Positions 1 through 8,402 of a stretch of 64,000 nucleotides of DNA are shown here, one piece after another. Both the position numbers and the translations under genes were made by a program. The notes beneath the pieces were generated by a model, which did no database searches, was not told the DNA's origin, and saw only the letters and a program-made list of their open reading frames with translations. Every line of letters starts with the position of its first letter. Positions within the stretch are counted from its first letter, which is position 1. Source of the DNA: Streptomyces sp. NBC_00443 (GTDB lineage: Bacteria; Actinomycetota; Actinomycetes; Streptomycetales; Streptomycetaceae). The stretch spans positions 8,370,001 to 8,434,000 of the forward strand of contig NZ_CP107917.1 in assembly GCF_036014175.1 (NCBI RefSeq), read 5' to 3'.

Positions 1-531
1 TGGAACCGTCCGATCTACGCCGTCACCGACAGCGGTCCGCATCTGCGCATCGAGAACCGGGTCCTGCCGGCCGGGCCCACGGTGGCCGACATCATCGCCA
101 ACGGCGCCTTCTACTACGGCCTGACCCGCGCCCTCGTCGACGAGGACCGGCCGATCTGGACGCGGATGTCGTTCTCGGTCGCCGAGGAGAACCTGCACAC
201 CGCGGCCCGCGACGGCATCGACGCCCGCCTGTACTGGCCCGGCATGGGCGAAGTGCCGGTCGCGGAACTGGTGTTGCGGCGCTTGCTGCCTCTGGCCCAT
301 CGTGGCCTGGAGCTGGCCGGGCTGGACGCGGCCTGGCGCGAACCCCTGCTGGGCATCATCGAGCAGCGCTGCATCACGGCACGCAACGGCGCGCTGTGGC
401 AGGCGGAGACGGTCCACCAGCTGGAGAAGGCGGGCGTGTCGGACCGGAAGGAGGCCCTGCGGCAGATGACCACGGCGTACATGGACTACATGCACCTCAA
501 CGCCGCCGCGCACACGTGGCCCGTGGACTGA
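1..531 (+). CDS. Glutamate-cysteine ligase family protein, C-terminal part
   Basis: The reading frame is open from the first base and ends at TGA 529-531, giving the last 176 residues. The stretch begins WNRPIYAV, continues through HLRIENRVLPAGPT and ANGAFYYGL, and ends HTWPVD. This matches the C-terminal half of the roughly 500-residue actinobacterial glutamate-cysteine ligase (GCS2-like) proteins, which would join glutamate and cysteine to make gamma-glutamylcysteine for thiol biosynthesis. The N-terminal part lies outside the window. It converges with the oxidoreductase at 557 with only about 25 bases between. The family is recognised from conserved motifs; which thiol the cell makes with it cannot be read here. 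Confidence 0.8.
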   Translation, partial: WNRPIYAVTDSGPHLRIENRVLPAGPTVADIIANGAFYYGLTRALVDEDRPIWTRMSFSVAEENLHTAARDGIDARLYWPGMGEVPVAELVLRRLLPLAHRGLELAGLDAAWREPLLGIIEQRCITARNGALWQAETVHQLEKAGVSDRKEALRQMTTAYMDYMHLNAAAHTWPVD

Positions 532-556
532 CCCCTGCCGCGCACCGCGACTCGGG

Positions 557-1673
557 TCAGCCGGCGTCCCTCATTGCGCCTCTCCACTCCTCCGCGGCCG
601 TCAGCGGAACAGGAACCGGGGGCTCCACCGAGGTCGCCAGCTCGATGCGGCGCCCCTCGGCCGACGAACGGAGCAGGGCGCTCATCGTCTCCAGCACGTG
701 CAGGGCGAGTTCGCCGTTCGCGCGGGGAGCCCGCCGCCCGTCCCCGGCGACGAAGTCGAGCAGGCCGACGCCCCGGGCGCCGTCGACGTAGCCCGCCGAG
801 GGCGGGAGGGTGCGCCACTGTGTGACGCCGAGTTCGAAGAGCCGCACCTCACCGTCGAAGCGGTTCGGGTCCGGAACCGCGAGGGTCCCCGTCTCGCCGT
901 GGACCTCGATCGGAGCCGCGGTCGTGGCCACGCCGTCGAAGCTCGTCGTGATCGTCGTCAGGGTGCCGCCGACATGCTCCAGCACACCGGAGACATGACT
1001 GTCCACCTCCACCGGTATCCGCTCACCCGCGCGCGGGCCCGAACCGATGACGCGCTCGGCACGCAGCCGGCCGGCCGCCCCGATCACGGCACGGACGGGG
1101 CCCAGCAGATGGACCAGGGACGAGAGGTAGTACGGCCCCATGTCCAGCAGGGGGCCACCCCGGCCGTGTAGTAGAAGTCGGGGTGAGGATGCCAGCGTTC
1201 GTGCCCCGGCGTGACCATGACGGCGGTGGCGAACTGGGGGCGTCCGATGCGGCCCGCCGCGACGGCCACGCGCGCCGTCTGGATGCCGGTGCCCAGGACC
1301 GTGTCCGGCGCGCACCCGACACCGACCCCGCCTTCGCGGCGGCCGCCATCACGGTGTGCGCCTCGGCGAGGCCGGCGGCCAGCGGCTTCTCCCCGTAGAC
1401 GTTCTTCCCGTGGCCGATGGCGCCGAGGGCGATCTCGGCGTGCGCCGCGGGAACGGTGAGGTTCAGCACGGTGTCCACGTCGGGGCTGCTCAGCAACTCC
1501 TCGACGGTCAGCGCCTCGACGCCGGGGACCTCGGCGGCGACCGCCGTGGACCGGGCGGCGTCGAGGTCGGCGACCGCGGTGACGCGCACGGCCGGATGGC
1601 CGACGAGCGTGTCCAGGTAGGCGCGGGAGATGACGCCGAGACCTACGACGCCGACGCGGTGCGCGTCGCCCAC
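557..1673 (-). pseudogene. Gfo/Idh/MocA family oxidoreductase, two frameshifts (probably sequencing errors)
   Basis: NAD(P)-dependent sugar oxidoreductase. The N-terminal Rossmann motif VGVVGLGVISRAYL and the EKPLA motif are intact, and the C-terminal half resumes at GGPLLDMGPYYLSSLVHLLG. The product is spread over three frames. Restoring one base in the C-run at 1326-1329 and one in the C-run at 1158-1161 (each read as a G on the coding strand) rebuilds a continuous protein of about 372 residues with VGCAPDTVLGTG and DFYYTAGGGPLLDMG at the joints. Both breaks are single-base losses in homopolymers and the rest of the sequence is unmutated, so I favour sequence errors over true loss. The start is GTG 1673, behind GAGAGGGG, overlapping the end of thuA by 31 bases, so the two are probably co-transcribed. 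Confidence 0.8.
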
Positions 1674-2353
1674 AGCATGCCCCTCTCGATGACGGTGCGG
1701 ACGTTCGGGTTCTCCAGCACGTCGAGGCTGTGCCCCGGCGTCGTCACCAGGACGCGCCCGGCGCCCCACTGCCGGGCCCAGACCGCCGGCGAGGTGACGG
1801 GGCGGGGCCACGGCTGCCACGGCCGGACGGGGTGGGTGGTGGTGGCCAGGACGTCGATCAGGTCGTCGTGGAGCACCCAGTACTGCTCGGTGTGCAGTTC
1901 GAAGTCCTCGATGCCGGCCGTGACGGGGTGCTCGCGGCCCAGCTCCGTGATGTTGACGACGTGCGGCAGGTAGTTGTCCTCCTGGACTCCCCGGCGTTCA
2001 CACGGCTCCTTGCCCGGATGGGTCGCGAACTGCCCGCCCACCAGATGGAGATAGTCGGAGGAGGCGCGAAACGAGTCGGCGATGCCGCCGTGCCAGCCGG
2101 TGAAGCCGGTGCCGGCCACTACCGCCGCGCTCAGTCCCGCCAGCTGCTCGGCACCGATCTGCGACATCGTGACGCACTGCACGACGAGATCGGTGCCGGC
2201 CATCTCGGCGGCGTCGGCGTAGACGTCGGTCGACTCCTCGATCCGGACGACGTAGCCGTTGCTCCGCAGGAAGGGCAGGAACAACTCCGTGGCCCGGACC
2301 GGGTCGTGCCCCTCCCAGCCGCCTCGGACCACCAGGGCCTTCTTCCGCGTCAT
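1643..2353 (-). CDS. ThuA domain protein
   Basis: A 236-residue ThuA-like protein (trehalose-utilisation family, glutamine-amidotransferase-like fold). It starts MTRKKALVVRGGWEGHDP and carries GTGFTGWHGG and EQYWVLHDD, features typical of the family. ThuA-type proteins accompany Gfo/Idh/MocA dehydrogenases in disaccharide and polyol catabolism; their own reaction is poorly defined. It is the first gene of a two-gene operon with the overlapping oxidoreductase. A 13-base palindrome 81 bases upstream (2434-2446) is a likely operator. No transporter is next to it, so the substrate cannot be assigned. Confidence 0.85.
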   Translation of the reverse strand: MTRKKALVVRGGWEGHDPVRATELFLPFLRSNGYVVRIEESTDVYADAAEMAGTDLVVQCVTMSQIGAEQLAGLSAAVVAGTGFTGWHGGIADSFRASSDYLHLVGGQFATHPGKEPCERRGVQEDNYLPHVVNITELGREHPVTAGIEDFELHTEQYWVLHDDLIDVLATTTHPVRPWQPWPRPVTSPAVWARQWGAGRVLVTTPGHSLDVLENPNVRTVIERGMLWATRTASAS

Positions 2354-2433
2354 CTCGTCCCTTCGTGAGGCCGGAGAACAGCGTCACCACTATGCGCCGG
2401 GCTCCTGCTCCTCGGAAAGAGTCGCCGGATTCT

Positions 2434-2446
2434 GCGAAAGTTTCGC
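2434..2446. promoter_or_regulatory. Palindrome GCGAAAGTTTCGC, probable repressor operator for the thuA operon
   Basis: Perfect six-base arms around one central base, in an AT-richer stretch directly upstream of thuA (start 2353). On the minus strand it reads GCGAAACTTTCGC. It resembles the CGAAA-N-TTTCG operators described for LacI/ROK-type sugar repressors of actinomycete xylan genes, a comparison made from memory. It abuts the stop codon of the upstream methyltransferase, so it can only sensibly serve thuA. Confidence 0.5.
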
Positions 2447-3327
2447 TACGACGAGGCGGGCGAGGCCGACGGGGAGGAAGCGGACGTCGCTCGGGCGCCG
2501 ACCAGCCAACAGGCCGACGTGAAACGGACCTCCGTGCCCTGCACAAAGCTGTCGAAGGCGGCGCGAACGGTCTCGACGACCCGTGCGCGGGTCTCTTCGT
2601 CCGCCTCGGGCAGCACCCGCCCGACCGGACCGAGGCGGGTGAAGTACCGGATCAGCTCCCGCTCGGGCAGCGTGCAGGGCACGTCGACCGGCCGGATGTC
2701 GATGCCGGACCACCCGCTCTCCGTCAGGATGCGACGGACCCTGTCCGCGTCGGCGAAGGCGAACTGCCCCGGCTCGTCCGGCCGGCGGACGGGGAGGTTC
2801 GGCAGGAGCGGCGCCGCGGCGCGCTCGGCCGTCGTCATGAACGGATTCTCGGCGGGGCCGCGCCAGACGATGAACCGCAGCGCGGCTCCGTCCCTGGCGG
2901 CGCCCCGCAGGTTCGCGAAGGCCCGGACGGGGTCGTTGAAGAACATGACGCCGAAGCGGGAGATGACGGTGTCGAACGTGGCGGGTTCGAAGGCGTGCTC
3001 CTGCGCGTCGGCCCGGATGAAGGACACGGGCGTGTCCTCCCGCTCGGCGCGCGCCCTGGCGGCGGTGATCATCGGTTCGGAAATGTCGAGGCCGACGCAC
3101 CGGCCCGCCGGACCGAGCCGCCGCGCCACGGCCACCGTCGTGCCGCCCGTACCGCAGCCGACGTCGAGCACCTGCCCCGTCCGCCCGGCGGGCATCGCCT
3201 CGATGAGCAGCTCTTCGAACGGCCGGAGCATGTCGTCCAACAACGCCTGCGTGTCGACCCAGGCGTTGCCACTGGCCCCGCTCCAACGGGCCGCCTGTTC
3301 GTCGTCGGACCTGCGCCTGTCGTCCAT
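2446..3327 (-). CDS. Class I SAM-dependent methyltransferase
   Basis: A 293-residue protein with the SAM-binding motif VLDVGCGTGGTT, the acidic loop CVGLDIS and the FDTVISRFGVMFF block of the UbiE/ubiquinone-type methyltransferases. I chose ATG 3327 because AGGAGG sits four bases upstream; a longer reading to 3417 would run through the regulator's operator. It is divergent from a MerR regulator, with 73 bases between the two starts and a palindrome in the middle, so the regulator probably controls it. The substrate is unknown. The last dozen residues are Ala/Ser-rich and unlike the family's usual ending. Confidence 0.85.
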   Translation of the reverse strand: MDDRRRSDDEQAARWSGASGNAWVDTQALLDDMLRPFEELLIEAMPAGRTGQVLDVGCGTGGTTVAVARRLGPAGRCVGLDISEPMITAARARAEREDTPVSFIRADAQEHAFEPATFDTVISRFGVMFFNDPVRAFANLRGAARDGAALRFIVWRGPAENPFMTTAERAAAPLLPNLPVRRPDEPGQFAFADADRVRRILTESGWSGIDIRPVDVPCTLPERELIRYFTRLGPVGRVLPEADEETRARVVETVRAAFDSFVQGTEVRFTSACWLVGARATSASSPSASPASS

Positions 3328-3373
3328 ATCGCCTCCTGTGCTTGCGTTCGTCGGGCCGGGGTGACAGCGTGCT

Positions 3374-3393
3374 ACTTCAAGTCGACTTGAGGT
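3374..3393. promoter_or_regulatory. SoxR/MerR-type operator palindrome
   Basis: ACTTCAAGTCGACTTGAGGT has a perfect 14-base core (TCAAGTCGACTTGA, 3377-3390) and only one mismatched pair over 20 bases. The outer pattern matches the CCTCAAGTT-AACTTGAGG layout known for SoxR boxes. It lies between a methyltransferase and a MerR gene transcribed away from each other, the usual place for a MerR operator, and ends eight bases before the regulator's ATG. Confidence 0.65.
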
Positions 3394-3400
3394 CAAGCGG

Positions 3401-3832
3401 ATGACGGACCTGGACATCGCCGAGGTGGCGCAGCGCGCCGGGGTTCCCGCCTCGACGCTGCGGTTCTACGAGGAAAAGGGGCTGATCGCCCCGACCGGCA
3501 GGCGGGGCCTGCGCCGACAGTACGATTCTGGCGTACTGGAACGCCTGGCGCTGATCGCGCTGGGGCGCACCGCCGGGTTCTCGCTCGACGAGATCGCACG
3601 CATGTTCACGCCGGATGGGCAGCCGAGCATCGACCGGCAGATGCTCTCGGCGAAGGCGGAGGAGCTGGACTCCAGGATCCGCGAACTGGGCGTCCTGCGG
3701 GACTCCCTGCAGCACGCGGCGTCCTGCCCCGCGCCGAGCCACCTGGAATGCCCCACCTTCCGCCGCCTCCTCGCGGCCGCCGCATCCGGATCTGGCGCCG
3801 TACCGAGAAGGCGGGCGCCAGGAGCGCCGTGA
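3401..3832 (+). CDS. MerR family transcriptional regulator
   Basis: A 143-residue DNA-binding protein. The winged helix-turn-helix (about residues 4-40, IAEVAQRAGVPASTLRFYEE) is followed by a helical dimerisation region and a C-terminal pair of cysteines spaced C-x8-C (SCPAPSHLEC). Two conserved cysteines suggest thiol or metal sensing, but this is not the CxxCxC iron-sulfur motif of true SoxR. A partial ribosome binding site (GAGG) lies inside the operator palindrome eight bases before ATG. It probably regulates itself and the divergent methyltransferase. Confidence 0.85.
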   Translation: MTDLDIAEVAQRAGVPASTLRFYEEKGLIAPTGRRGLRRQYDSGVLERLALIALGRTAGFSLDEIARMFTPDGQPSIDRQMLSAKAEELDSRIRELGVLRDSLQHAASCPAPSHLECPTFRRLLAAAASGSGAVPRRRAPGAP

Positions 3833-4037
3833 AGCCCCGTCAGGAGTCGACGGATCAGACCCACCCCTGTTCCCAGGCGCGGTGCGCGGCCGCATGGCGG
3901 GGTGGGTGCCGCCCGGCTCGGGTGGCCGAAAACGGCCGAGAAACGCCGGGGCGGGTCCGTAACCGGGACACGCCCCGTACGTTGCCACCAGTGGTCTCTC
4001 CTGTCCGGTACCCCAATTCCGCGCCCTGGGAGCTCTC
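3833..4037. other. Intergenic region, short hairpin only
   Basis: No gene is supported here. A small hairpin (GGCCG-AAAA-CGGCC around 3922-3935) follows the MerR gene and might act as a weak terminator. The 3' end carries the GGGAGC ribosome binding site of the following TTG-started gene. Confidence 0.3.
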
Positions 4038-7000
4038 TTGGACCCCGAAGACACCGCAGCCGCCCGCCGCCTCGGCCCGCTCTCCCGCCGCAGATTCCTC
4101 CAGGCCACCGCGACCGCCACGGCAGCCGTCACCGGTTCTGCTCTCCCCGCCACGAGTACGCCGGCCGTGGCCGCCGCCTCCGCCGCGACCACGCTCTCCT
4201 TCACCGCCGCCACGGGCGGTTCCGCGACCCTCGCCCCGGCCGGGGACCGGCTGGTCGCCGAGGTGCAGAACGTGCTCTGGTCCATCCCGAGGAAGGGCGG
4301 CACCGCCGTCCCGCTCACCCCGCCCGGCCTCGAACCCACGCGCCCGCAGTTCTCGCCCGACGGCAGCCGCCTCGTCGTCTGCGCCTACCGCGGCGGCGGC
4401 TTCCACCTCTGGACGCTGCGGCCCGACGGCACAGGGCTGCGGCAACTCACCGACGGGCACTGGGACGACCGGGGCCCGGCCTGGTCGCCGGACGGCTCCC
4501 GGATCGCGTTCGCTTCCGAGCGCGGCGGCGACACGGTGACCGGATCTCCGTACCGCATCTGGACCGTGGACGTGCGCACGGGCACGCTGACCCGGCTCAC
4601 CGGGCGACCCGAGCAGCCGGGTCCCGGGCAGGACGCCCGCTGGGAGGACTTCGACCCCACGTGGTCGCCCGACGGGCAGCGGGTGCTGTTCGTGCGGGCC
4701 GTCGTCACCGAGGCCGGCACCCTCCGCGCGACCATGATCGCGTCGGTGGCCGCCGACGGCACCGGCCCGGTCGCCACCGAGCACACCGATGACTCCGGCG
4801 CCCAGGTCATGACGCCCGCCGTGTCGCCCAGCGGGCGCCTGGCCCACCTGCGCACCACGGCCTCACCTGCCGCGTCGTGCACCCTCGTCGTGGACGGCAC
4901 ACCGGTCGCCGTGCAGGGCGACGTCCTCCCCGCACCGCCTCGCTGGACGGACGCCGACCGACTGCTCCTCAACGTCGACGGACACTTCCGCCTGATCGAC
5001 CCGGACGCGCCGGGCGACGGCGAGGCGATCCCGTTCACCGCCCCGCGGCCCGTGGACCGGCCCCGCTACCGGGGCAAGGCGTACGACTTCGAGGGCGCCG
5101 GCGCCCGTCCCGTCCGCGCACTGCACCTGCCCGCCCTGTCGCCGGACGGCCGTAGCGTCGCGTTCGCCGCGCTCAACGCGCTGTGGACCGCCGGAACGAC
5201 AGGCGGCCGAGCACCCCGCAAGGTCCTGCAAGTCCCCGCCACCCGTTATGTGCTGGCGCCGACCTGGACGCCCGACGGCACGGCGCTGGTGTACGCCGAC
5301 GACCGCGACGGACTGTTCGCCGTACGGCGCCGGGACCTCCGCTCCGGTGCGGAGACCGTTCTCGCGGAGGGTGGGCGCGTCTTCCCCGCCCTCTCGCCCG
5401 ACGGGACGCGGCTGGCCTGTCTGGACATGTCCGGCAACCTCGTGGTGCGCGACCTGCCCGAAGGGGCCGAACGCGTCCTCGCCGCCCCGCTGGGAGCGGG
5501 CGGGCTGCCCGGCCGACCCAGTTGGTCACCCGACGGACGGTATGTGGCGCTGTGCGACCGGAACCGTCTCAACCAGCGGTTCCGTGAGGGCTACAACCTG
5601 ATCCGCGTCGTCGACACGGCCACCGGAACGGCAGCCCTGCACGCCCTCGCCCCGCACACCTCGCTCTCCGACCGCTACGACTCCGGGCCCGTCTGGTCGC
5701 CGGACGGCCGCTGGATGGCCGTGGTGGCGGAGTCGGCGCTGTGGCTGCTGCCGGTCCGCGCCGACGGCACCCCGGACGGCGAGCCGCGCCGGCTCACCAC
5801 CGAACCGGCCGACCACCCCTCCTGGTCCGCCGACGCCCGCACCCTGCTCTACCTCTCCGCGGGCATCCTGCGCCTGACCGACATCCGCGGCGGCAGAACC
5901 CGTACCGTCCGCGTCCCGCTCGACTACCGCAGGCCGCGCCCGGCGGACACGGTGGTGCACGCGGGCCGCCTCTGGGACGGAACCGGAACGGACGTCCGCG
6001 AGAACGTCGACGTCGTGATCCGTGACGGCCGTGTCGCGGCCGTGTCCCCGCACCGCGCCGGCCGCCCGGCCGAACGTCGCGTCGACGCGAGCGACCGCAC
6101 CGTGATCCCGGGCCTGTGGGACGCGCACACCCACCCCTGGCAGACCACGTACGGCGGCCGGCAGACCGCGCTGCAACTCGCGTACGGCATCACGACGGCC
6201 GTCTCGCTGGGCGGCTTCGCCTACGAACAGGCCCGCATCCGGGAGGCGGTCGCCGCCGGTGTCCTCGCCGGGCCCCGGCTGCTGACCACCGGTGAGCTGC
6301 TCGACGGGGCGCGGGTCGCCTACAGCATGGGCCGAGCCCACCGCACCCGCGAGGGCCTGCAGCGGTCGCTGGCGCGGGGTGCCGCGCTGGACTGGGACTT
6401 CGTGAAGACGTACGTCCGGGCTCCGGGGTGGGTGATGAGGGAAGCCGCGGACTTCGGGCACGAGCGACTCGGGGTGCGCAGCGGCAGTCACCTGTGCAGC
6501 CCCGGTGTGCAGCTGGGCCAGGACCTGACGACCCATTTGCAGGCGACGCAACGGCTGGAGTTCGGCCACGCTACGTCCGCGACGGGCCAGGCCTACCAGG
6601 ACGTCGAGGAGATCTACACCGCGACCGACTTCCACCTCGTCGCCACGCCGTTCACGGCACTGGCCCTGCTGGGTGCCGACTCCGCGCTGGCGGACGACCC
6701 GCGTGTCACCACCCTCATGCCGCCCTGGGACGGCGCGCTCGTCCGGCAGCAGGCCGGGCAGCCGCCCAGCGAAGCCCAACTGGCCACGCTGGGGCGGGAG
6801 ATGGACATCTACCGGCGTGTCCTCGCACACGGCGGCCTGATCGCGCTCGGCACCGACCAGCCCATCGTCCCGGTAGGCCTGCATCTGCACCTGGCCCTGC
6901 GCGCCCTGCATCGCGCCGGCATGTCACCGGCCGAGGCGCTGCGCACCGCGACCCTGCTGCCCGCGCGGGTCTTCGGCGCCGACGCCGACCTGGGCACGGT

Positions 7001-7217
7001 GGAGGAGGGCAAGCTCGCCGATCTGACCGTCGTGGACGGCGACCCGTTCACCGACTTCGCCACGCTGATCCGCACGGTGGCGGCCCTGCGCGGCGGCGTC
7101 CTGTTCGAGCAGGCGGACCTGGTGGACGCCTTCGGCACCGCCACTGAGCACCAAGCGGCGGACGACTGGCTGGAGGTGAGCCGTCACATGCGTCGCGAGG
7201 GGTGCTGTGACCTCTGA
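4038..7217 (+). CDS. Tat-exported PD40 beta-propeller amidohydrolase
   Basis: A 1,059-residue secreted enzyme. The N-terminus has a twin-arginine signal (SRRRFLQ) and an Ala-rich hydrophobic segment. Residues about 60-630 form a TolB/PD40-like beta-propeller with at least eight repeats of the form WSPDG or LSPDG. Residues about 640-1020 are an amidohydrolase: the metal motif DAHTHP, a likely bridging lysine in FVKTYV, histidines in GSHL and FGHA, and the acidic residue in ALGTDQP. The start is TTG 4038 with GGGAGC nine bases upstream. Such fusions are usually annotated as amidohydrolase family proteins; the substrate is unknown. It is monocistronic. Confidence 0.88.
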   Translation: MDPEDTAAARRLGPLSRRRFLQATATATAAVTGSALPATSTPAVAAASAATTLSFTAATGGSATLAPAGDRLVAEVQNVLWSIPRKGGTAVPLTPPGLEPTRPQFSPDGSRLVVCAYRGGGFHLWTLRPDGTGLRQLTDGHWDDRGPAWSPDGSRIAFASERGGDTVTGSPYRIWTVDVRTGTLTRLTGRPEQPGPGQDARWEDFDPTWSPDGQRVLFVRAVVTEAGTLRATMIASVAADGTGPVATEHTDDSGAQVMTPAVSPSGRLAHLRTTASPAASCTLVVDGTPVAVQGDVLPAPPRWTDADRLLLNVDGHFRLIDPDAPGDGEAIPFTAPRPVDRPRYRGKAYDFEGAGARPVRALHLPALSPDGRSVAFAALNALWTAGTTGGRAPRKVLQVPATRYVLAPTWTPDGTALVYADDRDGLFAVRRRDLRSGAETVLAEGGRVFPALSPDGTRLACLDMSGNLVVRDLPEGAERVLAAPLGAGGLPGRPSWSPDGRYVALCDRNRLNQRFREGYNLIRVVDTATGTAALHALAPHTSLSDRYDSGPVWSPDGRWMAVVAESALWLLPVRADGTPDGEPRRLTTEPADHPSWSADARTLLYLSAGILRLTDIRGGRTRTVRVPLDYRRPRPADTVVHAGRLWDGTGTDVRENVDVVIRDGRVAAVSPHRAGRPAERRVDASDRTVIPGLWDAHTHPWQTTYGGRQTALQLAYGITTAVSLGGFAYEQARIREAVAAGVLAGPRLLTTGELLDGARVAYSMGRAHRTREGLQRSLARGAALDWDFVKTYVRAPGWVMREAADFGHERLGVRSGSHLCSPGVQLGQDLTTHLQATQRLEFGHATSATGQAYQDVEEIYTATDFHLVATPFTALALLGADSALADDPRVTTLMPPWDGALVRQQAGQPPSEAQLATLGREMDIYRRVLAHGGLIALGTDQPIVPVGLHLHLALRALHRAGMSPAEALRTATLLPARVFGADADLGTVEEGKLADLTVVDGDPFTDFATLIRTVAALRGGVLFEQADLVDAFGTATEHQAADDWLEVSRHMRREGCCDL

Positions 7218-7390
7218 GGAGGTCACGGCACACACACACTTCGTGAAAGATCTGCGCAGGAGTATCACTCGGGATGCACACAGCCTTTTGAAAGGATCGT
7301 TAGCGTTCTGGCCGTTCGACCCCACGTGCAGACGTGACCAGGCCGCGGCCGAGCAGAGCCGATGGCGCAGTCAACCCAGGAAGACCGCAG

Positions 7391-8245
7391 ATGGACTACT
7401 GCTCCTCGTGCCGCCGGCATCTCAACGGGGCCCTCGTGTGCCCCGGATGCGGCGCCTACGCCCCGGACATCGCTCCCGCCACGGCAGGGGGGCGCACCGT
7501 GTCGGCGGCGCCGGGCGCGGTGACGCGGGAGAGGCCTGCGGTCGACACCTGGTACGACGGCTACTTCCGTGACGAGACACCGTCGGCCGACGCGCACGAG
7601 ACGGCGCCCGCAGCCCCGCCCGGTGACGGGGACGGCATACCGGCCGTCCCCGAGGGCCGGGCGGCGCGGCGCCGGCAGCGGGCCCGCTGGAAGAAGAACC
7701 AGCGCCGGGCCGTGGTCGCGACCGCCGTCGCGCTGGTCGGCGGCGGCCTGACCGTCTCGGCGCTGGACCGTGGAGCAGGCGACAAGGCCCAGGCAGCCAC
7801 CGCGCCGGAACGCCCGAACGTGGGCCTCCCGGAGCAGCAGCACACGGAGCTCACCCGCCCGGCGTCCACTCCGCCGGACACCCCCGACGCCCCGCGCACC
7901 GACACGGCCACGTCGAAGCCGTCCCCGACCAACGCCGCCCGCGAGTCCGTCACGGCCCCGCGCACCACCCGGGACTTCACCCGACCGGACGTGGCCACCA
8001 CTCCAAGTCCCACGGCGACCTCGGCCCCGCAGTCGCAGACCGCCTCCGACAATCCCGGACGAGGGAACTCCGGCGGCAGCGGCGACAATGGCGGCTCCGA
8101 GGCCGGGCAGCAGACGCCGGCCCCGACGCCGACCGAGGGCTCCGACTCCGGAACCTCCACGTCGCCCACGAGCCCCGCACCGGAAGCGACCTCGCCGGCG
8201 CAGCTCTGCGTGCTCAACCTCCTGTGCCTCGGCACGGGGAACTGA
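7391..8245 (+). CDS. SCO2400-family zinc-ribbon membrane protein
   Basis: A 284-residue protein whose start at 7391 (AGGAAG nine bases upstream) gives MDYCSSCRRH. A CxxC-x(n)-CPGC zinc ribbon occupies the first 20 residues. An Arg/Lys-rich cluster precedes a single membrane segment (AVVATAVALVGGGLTVSAL, about residues 110-130), and the rest is a Pro/Ser/Thr/Asp-rich extracellular tail ending in a pair of cysteines (CVLNLLC). This architecture is typical of Streptomyces SCO2400-family proteins, which have no known function. The topology suggests a cytoplasmic zinc ribbon with a surface-exposed stalk. Confidence 0.8.
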   Translation: MDYCSSCRRHLNGALVCPGCGAYAPDIAPATAGGRTVSAAPGAVTRERPAVDTWYDGYFRDETPSADAHETAPAAPPGDGDGIPAVPEGRAARRRQRARWKKNQRRAVVATAVALVGGGLTVSALDRGAGDKAQAATAPERPNVGLPEQQHTELTRPASTPPDTPDAPRTDTATSKPSPTNAARESVTAPRTTRDFTRPDVATTPSPTATSAPQSQTASDNPGRGNSGGSGDNGGSEAGQQTPAPTPTEGSDSGTSTSPTSPAPEATSPAQLCVLNLLCLGTGN

Positions 8246-8402
8246 CCTGACCGCCCGAGTGCGCCTCCCCTGAGATCGTCGTCACCCTCCCGCATCACCA
8301 CACAACCCCGTGGATGCGGTCATGCTGGAAGAAGCCGTACGCCCTCGCCCGGCGAGGCCGGCACCAGCAGAGCAGGACGTCGTACTCAGGAAGGAACTCT
8401 CC

